From positions 1-12,297 of the forward strand of contig JBKQVG010000402.1 of NCBI GenBank assembly GCA_052325345.1: a stretch of 12,297 bases of DNA. The letters run 5' to 3'. Positions 6,073-12,297 of the stretch are shown here, in pieces; the first letter of the stretch is position 1, and every line of letters starts with the position of its first letter. Both the position numbers and the translations under genes were made by a program. A model generated the notes under the pieces. It saw only the letters and a list, made by a program, of their open reading frames with translations, had not been told where the DNA came from and did not search any database. Source of the stretch: JBEKYD01 sp052325345. Lineage in GTDB: Bacteria; Acidobacteriota; Terriglobia; Bryobacterales; Bryobacteraceae.

Positions 6073-7245
6073 ATGTTGCGATTCGAGACCGCCGGAGAAT
6101 CCCACGGGGAGTGCCTGGTGGCGACCCTCACGGGCCTTCCAGCCGGCATACCCATCCATTTGGAAACCGTCAACCGCGAGCTCTGGCGCCGCCAGCAGGG
6201 GTTTGGCCGCGGGGGGCGGATGAAAATCGAAACCGACCGCGCCGAAATCGTGGCCGGCGTCCGCCACTCCCGCACCATTGGCTCCCCTGTCGCCATCGTC
6301 ATCCGCAATCGCGATTGGGCCAACTGGACCGAGTCGCTCCCAGTGGAAGACTTCGCCGGTTCCGAGTCCCACTGGAAGGCCGTCACCCGTCCGCGCCCGG
6401 GCCATGCAGACCTCGCCGGCGCCCTCAAGTACGATTTCCACGACGCCCGCTATATTCTGGAGCGCGCCAGCGCCCGCGAAACCACCGCCCGCGTCGCCGT
6501 GGGCGCCATCGCCAAGGCCTTGCTGGCCGAATTCGGTATCGAGGTGCTGAGCCACGTCGTCGCCATCGGCGGGGTGCGCCTGGAACGGCATGCGGATTGG
6601 GACGAACTGGCCGCCCTCAGCCAAAAGGAAGAGGTGCTGCTGGGCTGCGTGGATGGGGAAACCGAAGCCCGCATGAAAGAAGTGGTCGACCAGGCCTATC
6701 GCACGGGCGATACCGTCGGCGGCGTGTTCGAAGTGGTGGCCCGCGGCGTCCCCGTGGGCCTCGGCTCCCATACCACCTGGGATTCGCGCCTCGACGGGCG
6801 CCTGGCCCAAGCCATCGTTTCCATTCAGGCCGTCAAAGGCGTCGAAGTCGGTTTTGCCGCCGAAGGCGCCGCCAGTTTCGGCTCCCAGGTGCAGGACACC
6901 ATTCACTACGACCGCCGGGGCCGCCGCTTCACCCGCGGCGCCAACCGCGCCGGAGGCCTCGAAGGCGGCATCGCCAACGGCCAGGATATCCTGGTGCGAG
7001 GCATGCTCAAGCCCATTTCGACCCTGCGCCGGCCGCTGGAATCGGTGGACATGACCACGCGCGAATCCGCCCCCGCGGCCTATGAACGGTCCGACGTCTG
7101 CGTGGTTCCCGCCGCCGGCGTGATCGGCGAAGCCATGGTGGCGCTGGTGCTCGCCCAGGCTTTGCTCGAAAAATTCGGCGGCGACTCGCTGGCCGAAACG
7201 CGCCGCAATTATCATGGTTATCTCGAACAGGTGAAGAATTTCTGA
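6073..7245 (+). CDS. aroC: Chorismate synthase
   Basis: It converts 5-enolpyruvylshikimate-3-phosphate to chorismate, the last shikimate-pathway step, using reduced FMN in the cytosol. The 390-residue length fits the long form of the family. Signatures in order are GESHG (residues 8-12, conserved H11), RPGHADLAGALKY (conserved H111), RASARETT (residues 131-138), and near the C-terminus VPAAGVIGEAMVALVLAQ followed by LAETRRNY. The frame is open upstream to 5878, but MLRFETAGESHG is the standard N-terminus, so the ATG at 6073 is chosen. No Shine-Dalgarno sequence precedes it, suggesting a leaderless or weak start. It is the first gene of a five-gene plus-strand operon, with def 4 bp downstream. 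Confidence 0.97.
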   Translation: MLRFETAGESHGECLVATLTGLPAGIPIHLETVNRELWRRQQGFGRGGRMKIETDRAEIVAGVRHSRTIGSPVAIVIRNRDWANWTESLPVEDFAGSESHWKAVTRPRPGHADLAGALKYDFHDARYILERASARETTARVAVGAIAKALLAEFGIEVLSHVVAIGGVRLERHADWDELAALSQKEEVLLGCVDGETEARMKEVVDQAYRTGDTVGGVFEVVARGVPVGLGSHTTWDSRLDGRLAQAIVSIQAVKGVEVGFAAEGAASFGSQVQDTIHYDRRGRRFTRGANRAGGLEGGIANGQDILVRGMLKPISTLRRPLESVDMTTRESAPAAYERSDVCVVPAAGVIGEAMVALVLAQALLEKFGGDSLAETRRNYHGYLEQVKNF

Positions 7246-7249
7246 TCGT

Positions 7250-7765
7250 ATGCGTTACCCCATCGTAAAATTCGGCGACCCGGTGCTGGAGCGCGAAGCC
7301 GATACCATCATGGATTTCGATACGCCCGAGCTCGACAAGCTCGTGAACGACATGTTTGAATCGATGTACGCCGCCAAGGGCGTTGGCCTGGCGGGACCGC
7401 AAATCGGCATCGGCAAGAAAATCGCGGTCATCGATTGCTCCAACGGCGAACGCCCCGAAGACAAGATCGTGCTTATCAACCCCAAGATCCTTAAGGTGGA
7501 AGGCAAACAGGTGGGCGAGGAGGGCTGCCTGAGTATTCCCGGCTTCCGCGAGCAGGTGCGCCGCGGCAAACGAGTTATCGCCCGCGCCCAGAACGCCAAA
7601 GGCGTGGAATTCGAAATCGCCGGCGAAGATCTGCTGGCGCGCGCCCTGATCCACGAAACCGACCATCTCCACGGCAGGCTCTACATCGCTCACATCAGTC
7701 CGCTCAAGCGCGACCTGATGAAGCGCAAGATCAAGAAGATGCAGCGCGCCGGGGAGTGGGGATAG
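7250..7765 (+). CDS. def: Peptide deformylase
   Basis: It removes the formyl group from the N-terminal methionine of new proteins and is a metal-dependent (Fe2+ or Zn2+) cytosolic enzyme. All three family motifs are intact in 171 residues: GVGLAGPQIG (44-53), EEGCLSIPG (90-98, metal ligand C93) and HETDHLHG (135-142, ligands H135 and H139, catalytic E136). The C-terminus ends in a basic helix (LKRDLMKRKIKKMQR), typical of type 1 enzymes. It starts 4 bp after aroC and is followed 8 bp later by fmt, so the opposing formylation and deformylation steps are co-transcribed, a common arrangement in bacteria. Confidence 0.97.
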   Translation: MRYPIVKFGDPVLEREADTIMDFDTPELDKLVNDMFESMYAAKGVGLAGPQIGIGKKIAVIDCSNGERPEDKIVLINPKILKVEGKQVGEEGCLSIPGFREQVRRGKRVIARAQNAKGVEFEIAGEDLLARALIHETDHLHGRLYIAHISPLKRDLMKRKIKKMQRAGEWG

Positions 7766-7773
7766 GCGCGGCG

Positions 7774-8715
7774 GTGCGCATCGTTTTTCTGGGCACGCCG
7801 GCGTTCGCGGTTCCCAGCTTGGAGCGGCTGGCCGCCGGGGGGCACGAATTGGCCGCCGTGGTCACCCAGCCGGACCGGCCTCGCGGACGCGGCCAGCAAC
7901 CCGCCGCGCCGCCGGTAAAGGAAGCCGCGCTCCGTCTCGGCCTGCCCGTCTACCAGCCCGAACGCATCCGCCGTCCCGAGGCGCAGCAGTATCTGGCCGG
8001 CTTAATGCCGCGCGCCATGGTGGTGGTAGGCTATGGGCAGATCATTCCGCAATCCGTCATCGATCTGGCGCCGCTGGGGATTCTCAACGTACACGCCTCC
8101 CTGCTTCCCAAATATCGCGGCGCGGCGCCCGTCCAATGGGCCATCGTCAACGGCGAGCCACGGACCGGCGTCACCATCATGCGCATCGACGCGGGCCTCG
8201 ACACCGGCGATATACTCTTGCAGGCGGAGACCGAAATCGGCCCCGAAGAGAACGCCGTCGAATTGGGCCTTCGCCTCTCGACCATGGGCGCGGGCCTTCT
8301 GGTCGAAGCGCTGGCCGGCGTCGATGCGGGATCCATCGTGCCCGAAAAGCAGGACAGCGCCCAAGCCACCCACGCTCCGCTGCTCAAGAAAGAAGATGGC
8401 CGCATCGACTGGCGCCAGCCCGCCGCCGCCATCGACAACCGGGTTCGCGGCCTGCAGCCGTGGCCCGGCGCCTCCACCACCTGGCGCGGCCACGTGCTCC
8501 AAATATGGCGCAGCCGGCCAGTCGTGCCGGGGGTTCACATCGGCGCCGAGCCTGGCGCGCTGGCTTCCGTTCGCCCGCTGGTAGTGCGCACCGGCGATGG
8601 CGGACTGGAGCTTCTCGAAGTCCAGCTCGAAGGCCGCAAGCGCATGCCCGCCGCCGATTTCGCCAATGGCCATCGCCCGGCCGAGAATGAACGATTGGGA
8701 GAGATACCGGTTTGA
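7774..8715 (+). CDS. fmt: Methionyl-tRNA formyltransferase
   Basis: It formylates Met-tRNA(fMet) with 10-formyltetrahydrofolate to make the initiator tRNA. It has 313 residues, as usual for the family. The N-terminus MRIVFLGTPAFAVPSL is canonical. The catalytic triad is visible: N105 and H107 in LNVHASLLPKYRGAAP, and D143 in GLDTGDIL. The second half carries the C-terminal RNA-binding domain (KKEDGRIDW near residue 207, then VRGLQPWPGA). A GTG at 7756 would lengthen it by six residues and overlap def. The GTG at 7774 is preferred because it gives the standard N-terminus and has a purine-rich GGGGAGTGGGG stretch (7751-7761) upstream. Its TGA stop overlaps the argJ start. Confidence 0.96.
   Translation: MRIVFLGTPAFAVPSLERLAAGGHELAAVVTQPDRPRGRGQQPAAPPVKEAALRLGLPVYQPERIRRPEAQQYLAGLMPRAMVVVGYGQIIPQSVIDLAPLGILNVHASLLPKYRGAAPVQWAIVNGEPRTGVTIMRIDAGLDTGDILLQAETEIGPEENAVELGLRLSTMGAGLLVEALAGVDAGSIVPEKQDSAQATHAPLLKKEDGRIDWRQPAAAIDNRVRGLQPWPGASTTWRGHVLQIWRSRPVVPGVHIGAEPGALASVRPLVVRTGDGGLELLEVQLEGRKRMPAADFANGHRPAENERLGEIPV
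8697..8703 (+). promoter_or_regulatory. Shine-Dalgarno sequence supporting the TTG start of argJ
   Basis: GGGAGAG ends 8 bases before the TTG at 8712, inside the end of fmt. It supports the unusual TTG start and translational coupling through the TTGA overlap. Confidence 0.5.
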
Positions 8716-9893
8716 ACCACCTACCGCTTGGATTCGCATATTCGGCCACTTACGCCGGCATCCGTAACGTGGAAAAGGACGACCTGGCGTTGATCGTGAC
8801 CGGACTCGCGGCCTCGGCGGCCGGCGTCTTCACCCAAAATCGCGCCCAGGCCGCCCCGGTGCGGCTCTCGCGCCGTTCGCTCGCGCGCAGCGGCGGCAAC
8901 GCCGGCGCCATCCTGATCAACGCCGGCAACGCCAACTGCGCCACCCGCACCGGCGACGCGGTTGCGCTGGCCACCGCCAGGCAAGCCGCCCGCCTTTTGC
9001 ATCTGCCCGTGAGCCAGGTGTTGGTAGCGTCTACCGGGGTGATTGGCGTGGAGCTCGACCCGGGGAAGATCGTCGATTCGCTGCCCCGCCTTGTCGAAAG
9101 CCTTTCGCCCGGCCGGTTCGACGACGTTTCCCGCGCCATCCTAACCACCGATCTCCGGCCCAAAACCGCCTCCGTCGAGGTCAAGCTCCGCCGCGGCGCG
9201 GTGCGCGTGGCCGGCATGACAAAAGGCTCCGGCATGATCCATCCCCAGATGGCCACCACGCTGGGCTTCGTGATGACCGACGCGCGGATTTCCCCCGCTC
9301 TGCTGCGCGCGATTTTGAAGCGCGGCGTGGAGCGCAGCTACAATCGCCTCTCCGTGGATGGCGATACGTCCACCAACGACACGTTGTTGCTGCTGGCCAA
9401 TGGCGCTTCGGGCGTCAAACCGGAGGGCGCGGAGCTCCGCAAGGTGGAAGAAGCCGCCACGTCCGTCATGGAGCAACTGGCGCAGGCCATCGCGGGCGAC
9501 GGCGAAGGGGCCAGCAAGCGGATCACCATCGAAATCGCTGGCGCGCCGTCCGACGCCGCCGCCGTCCGCATCGCGCGCGCGATCGCCAATTCCCCGCTGG
9601 TAAAGACCGCCGTGGCCGGCTCCGATCCCAACTGGGGCCGCATTCTCTGCGCCGCGGGCAACGCCGGCGTACCGTTCCAACCGGCCCAAACCGATATTCA
9701 CCTGCAAGGTGTCGCGGTCTGCCAGCGAGGCTTGGCCGCTCCCTTTTCAGAGGAAGAGCTGACGCGCAAGCTGAACGCGCCCGAATGCGAGATTCGCGTT
9801 CGCTTCCGTGGCAAGGGCAAGGGCAGGGCACGCTTCTGGACGTGCGATTTCACCGAAGGCTATATTCGAATTAACGCCAGCTACCGGACGTAA
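8712..9893 (+). CDS. argJ: Glutamate N-acetyltransferase / amino-acid N-acetyltransferase (ornithine acetyltransferase)
   Basis: It transfers acetyl from N-acetylornithine to glutamate in the cyclic arginine pathway, and in bifunctional forms also makes N-acetylglutamate from acetyl-CoA. The 393-residue precursor is autoprocessed at KGSGMIHPQMATT: cleavage is expected between A181 and T182, with T182 the new N-terminal nucleophile, giving an alpha chain of 181 and a beta chain of 212 residues. Other family segments are NAGNANCATRTGD, VASTGVIG, SVDGDTSTNDT, DPNWGRILCAAGNAG and the C-terminal EGYIRINASYRT. The start is TTG at 8712, sharing TTGA with the fmt stop. This gives MNHLPLGFAYSATYAGIR, a typical N-terminus. 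Mono- or bifunctionality cannot be told from sequence. Confidence 0.96.
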   Translation: MNHLPLGFAYSATYAGIRNVEKDDLALIVTGLAASAAGVFTQNRAQAAPVRLSRRSLARSGGNAGAILINAGNANCATRTGDAVALATARQAARLLHLPVSQVLVASTGVIGVELDPGKIVDSLPRLVESLSPGRFDDVSRAILTTDLRPKTASVEVKLRRGAVRVAGMTKGSGMIHPQMATTLGFVMTDARISPALLRAILKRGVERSYNRLSVDGDTSTNDTLLLLANGASGVKPEGAELRKVEEAATSVMEQLAQAIAGDGEGASKRITIEIAGAPSDAAAVRIARAIANSPLVKTAVAGSDPNWGRILCAAGNAGVPFQPAQTDIHLQGVAVCQRGLAAPFSEEELTRKLNAPECEIRVRFRGKGKGRARFWTCDFTEGYIRINASYRT

Positions 9894-9895
9894 AA

Positions 9896-10696
9896 ATGCG
9901 CAACGCTTTCAGGCTCGCCGTGCTCGCCGCCTGGCCGCTTCTGGCCGCCGCGCCATCGCCGGAAGATTGCGTCTGGAGCGTGGCCCAAGCCCTCTCGAAC
10001 GGCGACGCGGCGGCCTTTCGGGAAGCATTCGATCCGGCCATGCCCGGGCTCAAAGCTATCGAACGCAACGCCGCCGCCCTGACGGCGCAGACCCAGGTGG
10101 AATCCCGCATTCAGTTCGACCACATCTCCGGCGAAGCCGCCGAGCGCCTCATCGAGCTGGATTGGGCGATGGATATCACCCAGCGCGGCGGCGTTCCGGG
10201 CCTCACCCATCGCAGCGCCAAGGTTCGCTGCCGCGTGGTGGATCGCGGCAGCCGATGGCGCATCGCCTCTTTCGAGCCCGCGGATTTGTTCGCGCCGCCG
10301 CCGGATATAACCGCCTTGTGGGATATGTTCCATTCGGCCGCCAACGCGCTCGACAACGGCGACGCGCCGCGATTTCTCAGCTTCTTCGACCCCGTTTTCG
10401 CCGCCAAGGTGCATCTCGAACAGACCATTCGGAGCGATATAGCGGCGGGCGAGTTGCAGCCGTCGCTGGAGTTGGTGGCCAATGAAGGCGACGACCGCTC
10501 GCGCAAGGTCGATATCGATTGGGCCATCGACCTGGGTGAATGGGATGCCATCGAAGGGGTCGGGGAAACGTCAATTCCCGGCGCCGTCACAACCCGCAAG
10601 AGCGACCGCGTCACCTTCCGCGTGACCAGAATCGGAAAAAAATGGCGGATTGAAAGCTTCGAGCCGCCGGATTTCTTTCAACTGGCGCAGCAATAG
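9896..10696 (+). CDS. Secreted protein with two tandem NTF2-like repeats, function unknown
   Basis: The 266-residue product starts with a signal-peptide-like segment (MRNAFRLAVLAAWPLLAAA, likely cut near residue 19). The mature part is an internal duplication. Repeat 1 (about 22-128) runs from ALSNGDAAAFREAFDP through LIELDWAMDIT to GSRWRIASFEPADLF. Repeat 2 (about 145-263) runs from ALDNGDAPRFLSFFDP through KVDIDWAIDLG to GKKWRIESFEPPDFF. Each has the pattern of a small cone-shaped NTF2/SnoaL-like domain: N-terminal helices, then strands ending in W-R-I-x-S-F-E-P. No catalytic residue set is evident. It starts 2 bp after argJ, so it is the last gene of the operon and probably translationally coupled. 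The context gives no functional clue. Lipoprotein status is unlikely, since the only Cys near the cleavage site (C25 in SPEDCV) lacks a lipobox. Confidence 0.85.
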   Translation: MRNAFRLAVLAAWPLLAAAPSPEDCVWSVAQALSNGDAAAFREAFDPAMPGLKAIERNAAALTAQTQVESRIQFDHISGEAAERLIELDWAMDITQRGGVPGLTHRSAKVRCRVVDRGSRWRIASFEPADLFAPPPDITALWDMFHSAANALDNGDAPRFLSFFDPVFAAKVHLEQTIRSDIAAGELQPSLELVANEGDDRSRKVDIDWAIDLGEWDAIEGVGETSIPGAVTTRKSDRVTFRVTRIGKKWRIESFEPPDFFQLAQQ

Positions 10697-10732
10697 CAAT
10701 AAAGGATGGGCTGAAGGCTGACGGCTGACAGC

Positions 10733-11281
10733 TTAATGTACGCGAATTTCGCTTACGATCGCGATGGATGCCGTATCCTGGGCGATATCGACTTCGAACC
10801 TGGCCGTCGCGTGCGGCGCGATCGCGCCCACATGAGCGGTCACGGCGCCCAGGCGCGAGCCGCGGCGAGTCTCGAGCTCGCACACCAGGTCGGCGGAATC
10901 GACCACATGGCCGCTATTGTTTCTCACTACCCCAACCAGTTGGGGGGGCTCGGAGTGCCGCACCTGCACTTCGTCCACGGTCACCGGGTGGGCGGTGCCA
11001 AGGTCCAGAGTCTTGCTGTAATCCGGCAGCATTTTGGCGGCAACCTGCTCCGGCGTCAGGTCGCCCGCCCGGACGTCCTTCGCCCCGCCGCGCCGCGAGA
11101 GGGCGAAAGCCACCACGCCAATCACCAGCAGGCACGGAACGCCGATCGCCAGCCAGCTTTTCATCTTCTGGGTAACGGTACGGTTCGAGAGAAAGAGAGG
11201 ATCGTCTTGTGCGCGGCCCGACAGTAACTTGTCGAGCCTCAGCCACAACGGCCGAAATATCGTGCCCAGAGGATTTGCCAT
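10733..11281 (-). CDS. Membrane-anchored protein with FxLYD-like extracytoplasmic domain
   Basis: The product has 182 residues. An N-terminal cytoplasmic part of about 40 residues (ANPLGTIFRPLWLRLDKLL) is followed by one transmembrane helix (SWLAIGVPCLLVIGVVAFAL, about 42-61). After a linker comes an outside domain from about residue 100. Its pattern (VGVVRNNSG, DLVCELETRRGSRLG, VGAIAPHATARFEVDI) fits the beta-sandwich FxLYD family. Those domains occur on bacterial surface proteins without known enzymatic activity, so a structural or binding role is plausible but inferred. The start is ATG at 11281-11279. It ends 36 bp from the convergent operon. That gap contains repeated GGCTGA-type units (GGCTGAAGGCTGACGGCTGA) and no clear terminator. 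It is divergent from the dehydrogenase gene. Confidence 0.8.
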   Translation of the reverse strand: MANPLGTIFRPLWLRLDKLLSGRAQDDPLFLSNRTVTQKMKSWLAIGVPCLLVIGVVAFALSRRGGAKDVRAGDLTPEQVAAKMLPDYSKTLDLGTAHPVTVDEVQVRHSEPPQLVGVVRNNSGHVVDSADLVCELETRRGSRLGAVTAHVGAIAPHATARFEVDIAQDTASIAIVSEIRVH

Positions 11282-11412
11282 GAAGCCAAACGTTTGTCTC
11301 TATAGCCTATTGTAAGCTCGGTACGAGCGGCGCGCCGAAACTGCGAAATCCCCAGATCGGTTAAGCACCCCCGCGCCGCCGCAACCGCGTGGGATACTCC
11401 GAATTGGAATTG

Positions 11413-11458
11413 GTGGAGCGGACTCCTGGTCCGCGGCCGGCCCGTCCCGGCCGGCGTT
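11413..11458 (+). repeat. Two-hairpin interspersed repeat, copy B, in the leader of the dehydrogenase gene
   Basis: Hairpin 1 is GCGGAC-TCCTG-GTCCGC (11418-11434). Hairpin 2 is GGCCGG-CCCGTC-CCGGCC (11435-11452). The first 13 bp, GTGGAGCGGACTC (11413-11425), are identical to the minus strand of copy A (5583-5571). The ends TCCCGGC and GGCGTT also correspond. It ends 6 bp before the Shine-Dalgarno sequence of the dehydrogenase, so folding could affect translation. Confidence 0.6.
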
Positions 11459-11463
11459 CCTTT

Positions 11464-11470
11464 GAGGAGG
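11464..11470 (+). promoter_or_regulatory. Strong Shine-Dalgarno sequence of the dehydrogenase
   Basis: GAGGAGG, 8 bases before the ATG at 11479, chooses that start over a second in-frame ATG at 11497. It lies just after the two-hairpin repeat. Confidence 0.75.
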
Positions 11471-11478
11471 CTACAACT

Positions 11479-12297
11479 ATGCTGCAAGGTAAATCGATGA
11501 TTGGATGGAGTCGCGCCACGGGCGGCGAAGAAACTCTGTACGGGTATGACGCGCGCACGGGCGAGCGTTTGGAGCCGGCTTACCACGGCGCCACGGCCGC
11601 CGAAATGGATCGCGCGGCGAACCTGGCCGCCGCGGCTTTCCCCGCTTATCGCGCGCTGCCCCGCTCCCGGCGCGCGGAATTCTTGCGGGCGGTTGCCGCC
11701 GAACTGGAAGATCTGGGCGGGCCACTGATCGAACGCGTCATGGCCGAATCGGCGCTGCCGGAAGCGCGCCTCAGAGGCGAATTGGCGCGCACCACCGGCC
11801 AGCTTCGCTTTTTCGCCGCAATCGTGGAAGGAGGGTCGTGGGTGGACGCCCGCATCGACATCGGTAACCCCGACCGGAAACCGCTGCCTAAGCCGGATGT
11901 CCGTTCCATGCTGCGGCCGCTGGGACCGGTCGCGGTCTTCTGCGCCGCCAATTTCCCGCTGGCGTTTTCCGTAGCCGGCGGCGATACGGCTGCGGCCCTG
12001 GCCGCCGGCAATCCGGTGATGGTGAACGCCCACTTCTCGCATCCCGGCACGGCCGAGATGTGCGGCGGCGCGATCGTGGCCGCGGCCCAAAAAACAGGCA
12101 TGCCGGAGGGCGTTTTTTCGCTGCTGTTTACGGTCGGATACCAGGTCGGCCAGGCGCTGGTGGCTCATCCCATGATCCAGGCCGCCGCGTTCACCGGCTC
12201 GCGCAAGGGCGGTCTGGCGCTGCTCACCATCGCCCAATCGCGCCCCGAGCCTATTCCGTTCTATGCCGAAATGAGCAGCGTCAACCCGGTATTCATT
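11479..12297 (+). CDS. 2,5-dioxovalerate (alpha-ketoglutarate semialdehyde) dehydrogenase, 3' end outside window
   Basis: An aldehyde dehydrogenase of the group that oxidises alpha-ketoglutarate semialdehyde to 2-oxoglutarate with NAD(P)+, the last step of non-phosphorylative pentose, hexarate or hydroxyproline breakdown. The 273 codons present (of roughly 500-530 usual) cover the N-terminal cofactor domain. The catalytic-pocket Asn is N158 in ANFPLAFSVAGGDTAAALAAG. VGYQVGQALVAHP and FTGSRKGG (238-245, FTGS cofactor loop) follow, then the general-base glutamate E264 in YAEMSSVNPVF. The catalytic Cys lies beyond the window. In this subfamily the strand after GGDTAAALAAGNP normally reads VKAHxxHPGT; here residue 183 is Asn (NAHFSHPGT), replacing the Lys that contacts the cofactor. 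This could be real drift or a base error. No neighbouring sugar-acid dehydratase is visible, so the pathway is not confirmed. Confidence 0.92.
   Translation, partial: MLQGKSMIGWSRATGGEETLYGYDARTGERLEPAYHGATAAEMDRAANLAAAAFPAYRALPRSRRAEFLRAVAAELEDLGGPLIERVMAESALPEARLRGELARTTGQLRFFAAIVEGGSWVDARIDIGNPDRKPLPKPDVRSMLRPLGPVAVFCAANFPLAFSVAGGDTAAALAAGNPVMVNAHFSHPGTAEMCGGAIVAAAQKTGMPEGVFSLLFTVGYQVGQALVAHPMIQAAAFTGSRKGGLALLTIAQSRPEPIPFYAEMSSVNPVFI

Noticed and set aside
6055..7215. 386-codon minus-strand and overlapping 324-codon plus-strand frames across aroC
   Set aside because: aroC has intact family signatures in its own frame; the others are Gly/Ala/Asp- or Arg/Pro-rich shadows typical of GC-rich genes.
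7756..7773. Upstream GTG start for fmt
   Set aside because: It would add six residues not seen in the family and overlap def; GTG 7774 gives the canonical N-terminus MRIVFLGTPAF.
10697..10732. Intrinsic terminator between the convergent genes
   Set aside because: The GGCTGA-type repeats give only weak pairing and there is no T-run on either strand.
11239..12237. 332-codon minus-strand frame opposite the aldehyde dehydrogenase
   Set aside because: It overlaps the clear dehydrogenase, the repeat and the start of the FxLYD gene, and shows no family motif.

Overview
The window comes from a GC-rich bacterial chromosome, most likely an Acidobacteriota member close to Candidatus Solibacter / Bryobacteraceae. 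This placement is an inference. It rests on a kinase-type PD40 propeller remnant, a hypothetical protein family I associate with Solibacter, and interspersed two-hairpin intergenic repeats. No rRNA or other phylogenetic marker was available to test it.

Left part (1-2312): the end of what looks like an integrated mobile element. A large beta-class DNA methyltransferase (type III Mod-like) runs leftward off the window edge. It is followed by a gene-free stretch with iterated GGTCC motifs, and then by the 3' half of a tRNA-Ala(GGC) gene (anticodon stem through CCA) with no 5' half. A tRNA 3' fragment of this kind is the usual scar left at the far end of an element integrated by a tyrosine recombinase. 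Its orientation puts the element, with the methyltransferase as cargo, to the left, and predicts an intact tRNA-Ala copy further left, outside the window.

Junction debris (2313-3474): no intact gene. It holds a fragment of a membrane-protein tail (minus strand), a fragment of a PD40 propeller of the kind attached to Acidobacterial Ser/Thr kinases (plus strand), and a small palindromic repeat.

Core chromosome (3475-12297): hemH/cpfC (ferrochelatase with a C-terminal cysteine cluster) is convergent with a hypothetical gene on the minus strand. An 891-bp intergenic region follows, full of hairpins and short repeats. Next is a tight plus-strand operon: aroC (chorismate synthase), def (peptide deformylase), fmt (Met-tRNA formyltransferase), argJ (ornithine acetyltransferase) and a secreted two-repeat NTF2-like protein of unknown role. 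Gaps there are 4 and 8 bp, then a start/stop overlap, then 2 bp. The operon links aromatic and arginine biosynthesis with the formylation/deformylation pair of translation initiation. It meets a convergent minus-strand gene for a membrane-anchored FxLYD-type protein. Divergent from that gene, and running off the right edge, is a 2,5-dioxovalerate (alpha-ketoglutarate semialdehyde) dehydrogenase. Its leader contains a two-hairpin repeat also found, inverted, at 5535-5583, and it has Asn where the family normally has a cofactor-binding Lys.

The most interesting parts are the tRNA-Ala attachment scar with its repeated core sequence and phased GGTCC iterons, the shared two-hairpin repeat, and the Lys-to-Asn change in the dehydrogenase.
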